DNA of 64,000 nt, from NCBI GenBank assembly GCA_905221605.1, contig CAJNDS010000968.1, positions 271,501-335,500 on the forward strand, given 5' to 3'. This DNA is from Symbiodinium natans (Eukaryota > Sar > Dinophyceae > Suessiales > Symbiodiniaceae). The notes beneath the pieces were generated by a model, which was given only the letters and a program-made list of their open reading frames with translations, made no database searches and had not been told where the DNA came from. How positions within the stretch are numbered: the first letter of the stretch is position 1; each line of letters starts with the position of its first letter. The position numbers and the translations under genes are program-made. Shown piece after piece: positions 31,760-43,082 of this stretch.

Positions 31760-34300
31760 CTTGCGGGATGTTAAAGGCTCCAAACCCCAAGCACCGGGTG
31801 TAGGGTTTCATAGGGGGCGGTACATTCTGGGGGCCCGAGCCCCACCTCCTATAAAGGTTTAGCTTCAAGATGTGGGCATGGTGAACTCGGTAATTCTTTA
31901 CGCGGCGAACCCCAGAGCCCTAAACCCTGAAGCCCATAAGCCGTGAAAGCCCTGTGGCTGCTTCGACAGTGACCTGGGAGCATAAGGATAGCAAGGGTAC
32001 ACTTTCTCTTGGTTTGGAGCTTAGGAGATTTAGGAATGCTGGCTTACGGAAGTTTTATGGGTTTAGGGGTTCGGGTTTGGCTTTCGCAAATGGGATGAAG
32101 GGCGCTGTTTTCGTGGAAGTAGAAACCCCTTCTTAAGGCAACCTGACTTACAGCAATCTCCGTACGATGAACATCCATACGAAGCCTTCGCAGTTCTCAG
32201 TGTGTCGGCGTAGATTTGGACGCGAGCACGCGTGATCCAGGCCTTTCAAAGGGCCTAGCACAAAACTGAACAGCACCAGTGTCATTGTGAAGCTTCAATG
32301 CCGAAGGGCGTGTTTACCGGCCGCGGAGACTTACTTAGAGCCCCTTTTTAGGGTTTAGGGCCTTTGGACGATGTTTAAGCCTTCTGACCAGGGGCCACCG
32401 TGTCCCCAAACGTGCTCTTCCTTGTTGGGTGTGCTATAGCTCAATATAGGGGCCTTAATAATTTCAACAGGGTCTTGGGGGTTTACCATAGTGTAATGTA
32501 AAGGGGCCATAAGGGAATGATGTTAGGAACTACTCCGACCCCTACATTAGCTGGGTATCTAGGCCGAACAAAATCCAGGACTAGGTTCTTAGACTGACTG
32601 AGGGCGGAGAGCAGCATGACTCAATGAATCCGAATTTGCTGTTCAGGCTAGGCATACTGCAGTCTTGCCATAAGTATTCAGAAGAACAGAAACAAAAGAG
32701 AGAAAGCCTTTGTAGCTTTCTGTCTCAGATCTTGAGAAAGATGCGTTTCGAAGACCGAGCCGGCACGGAAACGCAGGGTATGGAAACTCCGGCAGCAGTC
32801 GAGGGTTTCCAGGGCTTCGGGTTCAACGACCACCCCCCCTTTTTCAAGACCCTACACTGTCGGTCTCCCCCCTAAAGAACAAGAACCGTCAAGGTTGAGT
32901 CCATGGCTTAGGGTTCTGCTTCCTTGTTGGGGTCAGATGAAAATTTATGATTGTTTATTCCTTATTGGGAAATTGAATAGGACAAACATGTAAAATCATA
33001 ACCAAAACAAGGACCCAGTTTACCTAAGGGCTCCACCTGAGCACAAAGGATACTATCTTCAAAACGGAACTCCAAGGGAGCCACCCTAAACCCTGAACCC
33101 TGAGCCCTGAACCCTAAACCCTAAACCCTGAACCCTGAACCCTAAACCCTGAACATTCCCTGGCTTTTCGTGTTTGACCTTGGCGGTGGGGAAGAGAGCT
33201 ATCTCAATGTTTCAGAGGTTCCCTTTCAACGCTTCCCGCATGTGGCTCCTTATCGTTGCCACCAACAAAGTCCAAACGCAGATTTGTCACAAGATCGCAA
33301 TTGCGCACCTAAACCCTAAACCCTAAACCCTAAACCCTAAACCCTAAACCCTAAACCCTAAACCCTAAACCCTAAACCCTAACCTTAAACCCTAAACCCT
33401 AACACCCTAATACTAGGAACCTAGTTCAACCCGTAAACCAACCCCCAGGGCTTTCCTGCACGCTCCTATGTAGTTCCTATTGTGAAGCTCTATTGTAGGG
33501 GATTCTGGTATACTACGCAAAAGAGGTACGACACCGGAGCCTCTAGAGAACAAACTGGTCTGGAGCCGAACATAGAGGCCCGAATACTTTGAATAGGGTT
33601 TTGGGGGATCCTTGTGGTATATTTCTGAAGGGACCACAAGGGAATGCGATTAGTAAATATGGGTACCCTGTTTGGGGATCCCTTTAAGGGGGTTCTATTC
33701 TATTTGGGGCTATAGAAGGGGTACCTGGGAAATACCCCTATATTAAACCGTGAACACGCCGAAGCTCGAAAGCCTTTCCCGAAAGCCGCCGTGCTCCGTG
33801 CTTCAGATTCCGAGCTGCCACACCACGACTTCTGCGCTTTTTTGCGGTTTAGGGTTTAGGGTTTAGGGTTTAGGGTTTAGGGTTTAAGGTTTAGGGTTTA
33901 GGTAGTAGTTATTCCGACCCCTATAATTAGTACAAGTCCTGCACGTCCTTGGTATGGACTGAAGCGGGAGGATTCTTTCCGCGAATCTTAGAGGCAACTC
34001 TGTATTACAAGGCGGGTACCAACTATTTCTTGCTGCTGGTTGGCGGCTATTGGCTTTGTCAAGGAACAGAACACAACACTAAAATGGGCAATCCCTCGAT
34101 TCTTAGTAGGCGGCGAAGGGAGGCCTAGTTGGGGTTTAGAGTTTCAGGCCAAGGGTTCAGTCAAATCGCAGGCGCGCGTGCAGCTACTGAAGCAGAGATT
34201 GCCTAAAAGACCAAACATCCTGTCCGCCCGAACCACACACATCCTTTCTAGCTTATAGAGTTCAGCACCCCACGAGCCTCTTGAACCCCGACCCTCAACA
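31760..34300. other. Gene-poor stretch
   Basis: CCCTAAA arrays at 33,090-33,150 (degenerate) and 33,308-33,400 (about 12 units), TTTAGGG at 33,848-33,900, and a family F fragment at 33,660-33,755. No gene is recognised. The short readings at 32,624-32,875 and 34,040-34,258 have no family features. Confidence 0.5.
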
Positions 34301-34341
34301 TCCCTCAACCAAAAAAGGATGACAGTTAAGCAACCTATGAC

Positions 34342-34671
34342 CTAAGTCGTCATGTCATACTTCTTATACTTGACCCCGCTCAAGGTCCTTGCACCTGGGA
34401 GACCGAGTTCTTTGTTCCAACCCATGGCCGGACCAAATCGGGTCTGAAGGCTCTCTAGGATAAAGATGCTTACATGAGCCATAAGACTAACACCAACAAT
34501 AATAATACTAAGAATTAGTAGTATTGTCACATGATGTGTGAAGTTGAGGTCAGCGACAGCTTGAGCAACGTTGACGGGCGATGTCATAAGATGTAGGGAA
34601 ACTGCCGGGAGGCCTCCCGACTGCACTGTACAGAACACCCAGATCAACGGCTGCTGACTGTGGATTGACAT
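34342..34671 (-). CDS. Unrecognised ORF with a membrane segment
   Basis: A 109-residue reading with one hydrophobic stretch near residues 46-71 (ILLILSIIIVGVSLMAHVSI). It is not flanked by telomeric repeats, and the region is less repeat-dense than its surroundings. It could be a genuine small membrane protein or chance. No family signal. Confidence 0.2.
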   Translation of the reverse strand: MSIHSQQPLIWVFCTVQSGGLPAVSLHLMTSPVNVAQAVADLNFTHHVTILLILSIIIVGVSLMAHVSIFILESLQTRFGPAMGWNKELGLPGARTLSGVKYKKYDMTT

Positions 34672-34679
34672 GTGGTCAG

Positions 34680-36560
34680 CATGTCATGCGGGGCTTGAGA
34701 TTTGAGTTGCGGGCTCCTAGCCTTCATGAGTCGATCATACTATCTTGTACTTCTTAGGTTACTGAAAACTAAGCAATGACGTCGATCAACCCGCATATGT
34801 GCTCCTGAGAGGAACCTTGGCTGATCTTCGGCCCTTAGGCCGCTGCCACTTGTCACTTTTGATTCTGTGTGGTCGACTCACCCAATTATTGGGGCTTAGG
34901 GCTGAGTTAAGGACAGCTTCAGGTGACAAGAAGCCTCGTATGAAAGCCCCGTATAGAAAGTGTAAGGCCAGCATAGCCTTGCATAAGACCATGGCAAGGG
35001 GGCCTTCCCCTGCAACGGTCCAGGTCCATCTATGCATGAGTTGAGCGTTCTCCACTCAAGCTAAAGTGGACTTCAAAAGCAAGAAGTGCTAAATTACTAC
35101 GTGACATCTGTCTCGAATAGCACAGCTGCCACTTGAACGAACAGCTACGCGCATGTGGTCGGCAGAAATTTGCCACGGAACCATCTCCGCCGCTGTGCTC
35201 CATGGAGCAAGCTAGCGTTGATGGATGTTGGGTTGGGGCTTTGCCATCTAGGCTTGGGCTTTGGGGTGCAGTCGGCTGCCTTGGATGTCGAACTTGCGAG
35301 ATAAGAGGGCCCTATCTCTTGGGTAGATCACGTAGCAAATGTATAGGAAATTAAACGGGGCAAGATAGGAAGTTGAAGCTCCTGCACTAGGGAAAAGCCG
35401 TGGGTTCTACATATTCATCCGGAGTCAGTGTTGCACTAGCCGAACGAAATCACGCAAGGCCAAGATTTGGATGGAGCCCCGCACCTCAGCTGTTGAGTAA
35501 GCGTCTTGCAAGAGAACCCTAGAGCGTGCTCGACACTTTGCACAAAGCCCAATAACGTACATGACTTCATTGAGGATGAGGAACCCTCTAGAATTCTTCA
35601 GAAGTCCGCTCTGTAGTCTCTTTTTGTTAGGCCAATAAGCCTTTTCATAGTTTAAAGTACATGTTTCATTATTGAGTTCAAGGGGTCTGCATGTCAAAAC
35701 CTCATAATCTTCATTGCTCATGCCCTCAACCTAATCGCTATAAACCCTAAACCCCAAACCCCAGCAACGTCCACAACACGACCTAAGTTGCATCAGGTTC
35801 CTGCTCTGGGCTACGGGTTCAGGGGTTGAAGAGGTCAAGGGTTTAGGATCTATAGGGGTTGGGGTGTGAAGAGCCTGTTGGGAAAGGAGCGTTTGAATCT
35901 AAACCTTAAAGCCTAAACCCATTGCCGGCGACCCCAAAACACATGCAGAGTTGCTATCTCCAGCACTTCCTGGTGGGAGCCAAATCTGTCCTGAGGAGAG
36001 CATGGGGTTCAAGTTTTGTGCCGGCACGCCACATTGACATTTACTCTCCGAGTTCTGGAGTCACCGTTGGACCAGTCTCGAAGTCGAAAGCCCCAAACAC
36101 TGAAATTCGGGCACGCGGGGCCGCAAGCCCTAAACCCTAAACCCTAAACCCTAAGAGGCATGAGCGGTTCCCAAATACCAATCCCCTTCCCAGAAACCAT
36201 GCAAACCTCCCCTTTGGGTACCATTTTTTTTCGGGGCCTTCCATAGAGATATGATGATTTCTGAGAAATCACGGTGCCTTTTGGGGTCCTGATTACCAGG
36301 CGGCCCCTCTGGTTTTGGCTCGGGTTGGACCCACCAGGACCCCCCCCCCCCCCCCTAGGGTTTAGGGTTTAGGGTTTAGGGTTTAGGGTTTAGGGGCTCA
36401 AGCCCAAAACTCCGCTTGCCCTGGCGTGCTGTGCACATGGCACTGGATGGATGAGACCCGCCACAACATGTTAGCTTGGAAGAGAAGCATGCGTGATGAG
36501 GCAGACTCATCCTTTGTTTCACAGCGGCAATGATGGAGACACGCAAAAGCGGTTTGCTCT
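34680..36560. other. Unique DNA without a recognised gene
   Basis: Short readings at 34,786-35,055 and 35,425-35,721 show no family signature. CCCTAAA units occur at 36,128-36,152 and TTTAGGG at 36,357-36,393, the latter preceded by a C-run (about 18 C). Confidence 0.45.
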
Positions 36561-36564
36561 GAAA

Positions 36565-37015
36565 GTGACTTTCATGAAGAGACAAAGTGGGCAGGAGCAG
36601 AGCAATGGGCTGCTGAGCTCACTAGTGCTTTCGTGAAGGAAGAAGCTGATGCTAAGGCCTCGCTCGCCGAAGAGAAATAAGCGCAAAACGCCGAGTATCG
36701 CATGAACCCACTGGCGACGCCCTCGCGTGAAGACCTCCTGATGTTATAAAGACATCTGACCACTTAGTTCAGGCCTTGCACGTTTGGAACACTAAGGTCA
36801 ACGCTATATCCCGTCTCCCCAAGACAGATCTTGTTATGACATTTGAACCGTCCCTGCAGCGGCTCGGAAGCCTCTTGCACCAATTGATCGTTGCGACGGG
36901 CGTAGATGTCTACCCGAAGGACTCTACCCCTGCCTCAGGCGCCATATGGAGTGCAAGGGGGTCAGGCCGGCCAACACTCAGTCTCTTTGAATTTCTGCAA
37001 AGATCCCATGATTAA
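36565..37015 (+). pseudogene. Broken unrecognised gene, plus strand
   Basis: One frame gives a charged coiled-coil-like stretch (ETKWAGAEQWAAELTSAFVK, then EEADAKASLAEE) ending at an in-frame stop near 36,677. Another frame continues DHLVQALHVWNTKVNAISRL and then LVMTFEPSLQRLGSLLHQLI (about 36,755-37,010). The two read as one protein with at least one frame change. I do not recognise the family. Confidence 0.35.
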
Positions 37016-37029
37016 CGGGACTGTTCAAA

Positions 37030-37900
37030 TCCAGCGTGACAAGGGGAATGTTGTTATCAAGGAAAGCGCTCCATGTTTGAAACTTTCGCTATCATTGCTC
37101 CCTGATGCGGAAGAGCGCCTGGTCTTGACTGATAGCATCATTCGCCGTAAAGTACCATGCAGGTATAAAGTGGAATATGGTGCGGCCTGCCCTGCTGAAG
37201 TTGGATTCCGATGTTTTCATCAAAGATGCGAGAAAGGAGCTGCTGGGCTTGGGTGCCTCGTATGATTCCCTAGGTTGTTTCTCTACAGTTGCCATCAGCT
37301 TGCTGCTGGTCAATGACGCGCCGTGGACATGGGTCTGCATCTGGTATCTGATTAAACTTCCTGGGGTCTGGCCTCTTGGACTCTTTGATGGCGAGATACA
37401 GACCGGTGAGTGCCGTGTTGCAGGCTTTGCAGGTGCAGGAATATTCGGACTCGCCATGTGTTGGGGGACTGCAGACAAAGCCGACGCAAACCGACTTCTG
37501 CACCAACTGTGACCGATCTTTTCCGTGAGCCCGACAACCACGCCGATTTCCTGCAACATATAGCCTTTGTGGGGTCGCAAGTTGAGACTCATCTGTTGGG
37601 CACCTGTATGGACAGAGCCCAGAGCAAGATGAGGTTCGGATAAATACTTGGCATATGGTTTTTTTTGAACGAGGCGGGCACGAGCGATGAAGTAAAACCG
37701 ATCGCATATTGTCCCGACCTGCAAGGTTCCCCTTGAGGTACCGCGCAATATGTGTAGCAGAAATCATGTATTCTGCTGGGCATTCCATTTCCATTTTCAT
37801 TGGTGGCTTCCGGTTCACCATTGAGGCTTTCTGCACAGAGACTTGGCCGGTCTTTTGTCGTAGTGAGTTCCGCCCTCTACGTGTGAATCTGCCTTCTGCC
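37030..37900 (-). pseudogene. Broken unrecognised gene, minus strand, alternating frames
   Basis: From high to low coordinates the minus strand reads MECPAEYMISATHIARYLKG, then in another frame FYFIARARLVQKKPYAKYLS and MSLNLRPHKGYMLQEIGVVV. It then returns to the first frame (HGESEYSCTCKACNTALTGL, IKESKRPDPRKFNQIPDADP), and back to the second for PKPSSSFLASLMKTSESNFS. Composition is protein-like in exactly the segments where the frame alternates, so this looks like one ORF with about three indels. CTCKAC may bind zinc. The family is unknown. Confidence 0.4.
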
Positions 37901-37984
37901 GAGCAGGTGCCTTCTTCTGTGTGCACATACTGCTTCTTATAGCTTAGTGCGTATACAGAAATATGAACAAATATGCGTGTATCT

Positions 37985-38040
37985 ATATATATATATATAC
38001 ATATATGCTCGCCCCCCCCATGATCCACACATTTGGCCGC
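37985..38040 (+). repeat. (TA)n plus C-run element end, inverted copy at 40,335
   Basis: A TATATATA run, then GCTCGCCCCCCCCATGATCC and ACACATTTGG. The complement of the same order (GTGTGGATCATGGGGG, then TATATATA) occurs at 40,335-40,395. Confidence 0.7.
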
Positions 38041-38065
38041 GGGAAGGGGGTTTTGGGAGGGGGGG

Positions 38066-38416
38066 ACTCCAGACTCCAGATTTCCAGAAAAAATCTGGAG
38101 TACCCGGGCCCCGGACTCCAGACTCCAGATTTCCAGAAAAAATCTGGAGTACCCGGGCCCCGGACTCCAGACTCCAGATTTCCAGAAAAAACTGGAGTAC
38201 CGGCACCCTGGACTCCAGATTCTGGAGTCCGTAATCTGGAGTCTGGGGCCGCGGGTACTCCAGATTTTTTCTGGAAATCTGGAGTCTGGGGCCCCGGATA
38301 CTCCAGAATTTTTCTGGAAATCTGGAGTCTGGAGTCCGGGGCCCCGGTACTCCAGATTTTTCTGGAAATCTGGAGTCTGGAGTCCGGCACCCCGGGTACT
38401 CCAGATTTTTTCTGTA
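38066..38416. repeat. 49-bp foldback satellite
   Basis: Three units on the left contain GGACTCCAGACTCCAGATTT followed by CCAGAAAAAATCTGGAGTAC and CCGGGCCCC. Near 38,220 the orientation reverses, and about three complementary units follow. The whole block is an imperfect palindrome of about 350 bp, and each unit itself folds (CTCCAGATTT...AAATCTGGAG). A partial copy lies at 38,781-38,858. Confidence 0.9.
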
Positions 38417-38963
38417 GCACAAACCCCAAACACTTAGCACGAAACCCTAAACACTTAAGCACTTAACCCAAAAACTAAACCTTAAACATTTCAAACTAAA
38501 CCCTAAACATTAGACACTAAACCCTGAACACTAAACCCTAAACCCTAAACAGTAAACCCCAAAGCCGGAACCTCGAGCCCTACTAAATCTAAACCTGAAA
38601 CCAAAACCCCTCGTGGTTTCAGATGGCTGCTTACTGTTTGGATATCAGAGTTTAGGGTTTTTTGGGGGTTTTAGCCGAGCCGCTTGACCCTAAACCCTAA
38701 ACCCTAAACCCTAAACTTAACACTCAACCCTAAACACAAAACACTAAACCCTGAAACCTACACACTAAAACCTAAACACTAGATTTCCAGAAAAAATCTG
38801 GAGTACCGGGGCCCCGGACTCCAGACTCCAGATTTCCAGACAGACTCCAGATTTCCCTAAGGGCTTAGTGTTAAGTTTTTGGGTTAGTGTTTAGGGTTAC
38901 TTGTTAAGGGTTTCGGGTTTGGTTTTTTAGGGTTAAGGGTTTTAAGGATTTTTACAAATGTAA

Positions 38964-39000
38964 ATGATCTGGGGAAAGCACCGGGGCTTCCCCAGACCAT
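38964..39000. repeat. GGTCTGGGGAAGCCCC hairpin, copy 1
   Basis: ATGATCTGGGGAAAGCACCG and GGGCTTCCCCAGACCAT fold back on each other. Confidence 0.85.
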
Positions 39001-39536
39001 TGACAACTCGAAAATCCTTCTGTTTAGGGTTTAGGTTTTAGTTTTCAGGGTTTAGTGTGTAGGGTTTAGTGTGTAATGTTTAGGGTTTAGTTTTTAGGGT
39101 GTAGTGCTTAAGTGTTTTGGGTTTAATGTTTAGAAAGGGATTGGTGCTTAAGTGTTTAGGGTTTCGTGTTCAGTGTTTGGGGTTCGTGCTAAGGGCTTCG
39201 TGTTAAGCTTTTAGGCTTAGTGTTAAGGGTCTAGTGCTGAGTGTTTAAGGTTCAGTGCTAAGGGTTTCGGTTTCTTTTTGGGTTACGGGTTTTAAGTGTT
39301 TTTACTAGTGTTCAGGGTTTAGTGGGTGTAGTGTTTAAGTATTTAGGGTTTAGTGTTTAGGGTCTAGTGCTTAAGTGCTTAGGGTTTCCTGTTAAGTGTT
39401 GGGGTTTGTGCTAAGGGCTTAGTGTTAAGTTTTTCGGGTTCGTGTTTAGGGTTTCGTGTCAAGTGTTTGGGGTTTGTGCTACGGGCTTAGTGTTAAGTTT
39501 TTAGGGTTAAGGGTTTGAGGGTTTCTGCAAATTTAC

Positions 39537-39573
39537 ATGATCTGGGGAAGGCACTGGGGCTTCCCCAGACCAT
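39537..39573. repeat. Hairpin, copy 2
   Basis: ATGATCTGGGGAAGGCACTG and GGGCTTCCCCAGACCAT, same orientation as copy 1. Confidence 0.85.
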
Positions 39574-39739
39574 CTAAACCTTTAAAATCCTTAAAATCTG
39601 ATAAAAATCTTTAAGCTTCTGTTTAAACATTCTCAGGATTGTGAAGGTTTTAAGACTTTTAAGCCTATTAAAGACCTTAAATTGCTTGCGTATTTAAGTG
39701 GCTGCCCTTTGTGGATTTTAGCGATTTTTTAAGTTGCCA

Positions 39740-39777
39740 ATGGTCTGGAGAAGCCCCGGTGCCTTCCCCAGACGATA
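39740..39777. repeat. Hairpin, copy 3, opposite orientation
   Basis: AATGGTCTGGAGAAGCCCCG and GTGCCTTCCCCAGACGAT. Confidence 0.85.
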
Positions 39778-40077
39778 TAGATTTTTACAAATCCGCAAAA
39801 CCCTGAAATTCTTGCAGTTGTAAATGGCTGTCCCCTTGAAGTTTAAAGTTTTTAGGATGTTCGCTTCAAAAATCCGTAACTTCCGAAAAATGTAAAAGGC
39901 TGCCCGTTTTTAATTTTAAGGAATTTTAGACTTTTAAGGGATAAACGTTTCGAGGTTTTTAAGGGCTTTAAAGCCTTTTAAGATCTTTTAAATCTTGAAA
40001 ATTTTGAAAGGCTTTAAGTACCTTAAAACCCTTCAAATTTGAAAAGGGCTGCCCCTTCAAAGGATTTTTAAAATTGC

Positions 40078-40116
40078 AAATGGTCTGGGGGAGCCCCGGT
40101 GCCTTCCACAGATCAT
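40078..40116. repeat. Hairpin, copy 4
   Basis: AAATGGTCTGGGGGAGCCCC and GGTGCCTTCCACAGATCAT, same orientation as copy 3. Confidence 0.82.
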
Positions 40117-40334
40117 CTAAATTTTGCGAACCCCTAACCTTAAACTTCGAATTGCTACCCTTCTAAAATTTTATGGGGCCGCAAGACACAAGTTTCAGAA
40201 GCAAAATGCACATAAAAACACTAGTGTTTTTATAGAGGATAATATACTAGAGCTTTTTGTATTCCAGTGCAGTTTTTGCTGCATTTTTCCGAGGAAAAAG
40301 CAGAAAATCAGACAAAGACGAAGACAAGAAAACC

Positions 40335-40395
40335 ATAGGTGTGGATCATGGGGGGGGGTTGGCTGACCATATATATATATATATATATACATGTA
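40335..40395 (-). repeat. Inverted counterpart of 37,985-38,040
   Basis: GTGTGGATCATGGGGGGGGG, then TTGGCTGACCATATATATAT. Together with the copy at 37,985 it brackets about 2.4 kb. Confidence 0.65.
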
Positions 40396-40399
40396 TCTT

Positions 40400-42350
40400 T
40401 ATTTGTTTCGTATTTATGTATTTCTTTATACATACGAACTGTTTTGAGTTGAGGAGGGGGGGGGTACTAGTGGTGAAATTTATACCCATACAGACCCAAG
40501 ATGAGAACATTGACATGAAGTCAGCCTGTTCTTGCTATGAAACATCTGCGGTGGCTCGGCACACCCGAGATACTAAACATTGAGCCCTGGTTCCTTGTGG
40601 TTTTCCTAGAGAGTCCCTTTGCCCCTTTCGCACCGTTCTTCCCTTAAGATAGGAAATCAGGGACGGTGGTCCTCATTGGCTGCGATGTCCGCAGCGGTCC
40701 GCCCAAAAGAGGTCTTCCTGTGATATCCCTCTGGGGCTTAGACCCTAAACCCTAAACCCTAAACCCTAAACCCTGAACCCTAAACCCTAAACTCTTAAAA
40801 TTTAGGGATTAATTCAGGTTTAGGGCTTAGCGCTTAGGGCTACACTCAGGGCTGCAGGGTCTTGCGCCCAATCTAAGCCCTCGACAGAACGAGCACTACA
40901 GGTTCCGGGGCTTGGGGGTATGAAACTTCATGGCCACCATGAGATCTCTTCTCATTTGCTGAGCTGGGTTCTTCGGTTTTTTGCCTTGGTTCCGAGGCTA
41001 TATGCCCCAATCCCGAAGACGCAAAGCTTGAAACCGCAAGGTATCTCCTGAGGCGCTTCTCCCTAAAGCGGAAGTCAAGGAGCCCTTAACCCTAAACCCT
41101 AAACCCTAAACCCTGCAGCTTGACATCATTGGGCTCTCAACATTTTGAATTCCTAACCCCTTTGCACCCCAAAACCGCAAACCCCTAGACCAGAAACTTT
41201 GAAGCCTGGCCCAGAGGGTCCATTCGTCCTACTACTATGGAATTAGGTACCCCAAAGCCCTATTTAGAAGGGTTTTTGGGTACCTGATGTCATAATGGTA
41301 CTACCAATGGACCCTCTGGGCTGGGATCCTAGACCCTATAAACCCTGAAAACCCTATAAACCCTAAAACTACTAATTTCTTAAGGACCCCGAAAAAATAG
41401 AAAATATTCTTGCGTATTAGGGGCAATATAGGGATTATTATTCTTTTGGGAAGTAGTAGTAAACCGCAAGCTCTAGACAGACGCAGGCTACGGGAGCTTC
41501 TTCTCCAGACGCCCTGCCGTCAATCTCAAGTTTCAACCCCTGCTCACAAGTTGCGCCGTGCACATTTACCTCCACCCGGGTTTAGGGTTGAGGGTTTGCG
41601 GCTTAGGGCTGTGAGCTTCGGCCCTAAAATGTCAACATGAACCCTCTAAACCCTAAAAGCCCCTTAAACCCTGTAAACCGTTCCCCCTTATGCTAACAGG
41701 ATTCTAGTACCCCCTATTCTAATCCCTACTAAGGACTGTTAGTCGAAGGGGGAACATCCCAACCTATAAACCCCAAAGAACGAGCCGCTGGTTCAAGTCT
41801 GCCCCGGCTTTCAGCAGTAAGCGGACCATTCTCGCCTAGAGGTGCTCTGTCGGAGGACGAGTCCAGAGGGTTAAAGGCTGAGTGGGGTTTACGGTTGAGG
41901 GTTGAGGTTTGAGGGTTTAGGGCTTACGGAGGAAGGTAAGCTCTACACCCCAGCATCTCCACGACATATATGGGGGCCGAGTTGAGTAGAATGGGTATGT
42001 TGTTAGGCTTGACAGATTCCATGAACCATCCTGAGCTTTGAAGGGACCTTGGGTTACTGGGTGTAACCAACCTCCAGAAGCCCCCTAGGGTTCGGGGCTT
42101 AGGGGGTTCCTTCAACCGGTGTAGCTTAACCCCTAAACCCTAAACCTTAAACCTCCTTACCCCCAAGGCCGCATGGGGTTTAAGTGCTTGACCAAGTCGA
42201 GCGGAAGCTTGGGCTTCGGATTTGGGCTGACGGTGTTTAGAGAGGCTTCAGCTCAGGGTTTAGGGTTTAGGGTTTAGGGTTTAGGGTTTAGGGTTCAAGA
42301 GCTCCTGGTCGAGCAGTTTCTCGTTTAGGCTCTGTGTTTAGAACATCGAA
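40400..42350. other. Gene-poor stretch with introner copies
   Basis: CCCTAAA at 40,745-40,795 and 41,090-41,115, a family D copy at 41,367-41,459, a family B copy at 41,680-41,762, and TTTAGGG at 42,256-42,296. No recognised gene. Confidence 0.5.
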
Positions 42351-42559
42351 AAATACCCACCCACCCGAAGTTCCCATAACATTAAGAAATAAAAAGTTTC
42401 TTCTTTTTATTAGGATGGTTCAATAACAAAATGAATGACTTCCACTTAACAAACGAGGAGGTGGAGATACTAAACCACGCGAGGCTTTGAGGTCTTGAAA
42501 TCCTAAACTGAGGCTCAAACCTTGAATTTTTTTTAAATGAAAAAACCCTGAAAAAAAGA

Positions 42560-43010
42560 AGGAGAAAAAAAAGCCTGGGGTCCCCCCCATTTGGGGTGTT
42601 TTTGGAAGCAAATTTTCCTTCATGGGGGGGTCGGAGTTCGAGGCAAGGGGGGGTCTCCGAAGATTGTTTTGCCTTTAAAATCGAAAAATGACCCCCCCCT
42701 CCCCTGACCAAAATCATTGTGAAAAAGGTCGCGGAAAAGTCTTGAAAAACTTGAAAAACACAAAAACCCAGAAAACGAGAGGCCACTAGATTTCAGTACT
42801 GAAAATTCGCATTTTCATTGCGGGTCTAGGCCAAGCCTGAGGTCCCTTTTGGGGTGTTTTTTGAGGCAAACTTTCCCTCTCAAGGGGGGGTCGGAGTTTG
42901 AGGCCAAAGACTATTTTGCCTTTAAAATCCAAAAATACGACCCCCCCTTGACCGAAATTAGGCTGTGAAAAGGTCGCGGGGGCGGCTCAGAAAAACCCTG
43001 AAAAAACCCG
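42560..43010. repeat. Diverged direct duplication of a G/C-run block
   Basis: The order TTTTGGGGTGTTTTT, GAGGCAAACTTTCC-like, GGGGGGTCGGAGTT, TTTTGCCTTTAAAATC and GAAAAGGTCGCGG occurs at about 42,585-42,735 and again at 42,850-42,985. No coding signal is convincing. Confidence 0.75.
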
Positions 43011-43082
43011 AAGAAACATGGAAAAACCTTTAAAAACATTGAAAAACCTTGAAAAACCCTGAAAAACTTGAAAAAACACGGC

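Larger units (their letters stand above)
38420..40120. other. Degenerate telomere-like and AT-rich DNA with four hairpins
   Basis: 38,420-38,780 is AAACACTAAACCCT-type repeat, and 38,860-39,530 is its complement-like TTTAGTG/TTTAGGG variant. 39,560-40,080 is AT-rich with AAGCCTTTAAG-like words. Four ~35-bp hairpins are listed separately. No gene. Confidence 0.6.

Noticed and set aside
37270-38433. 387-residue minus-strand protein
   Set aside because: Its N-terminal third is translated foldback satellite. Only the 37,030-37,900 part looks protein-like, and it is listed as a broken gene.
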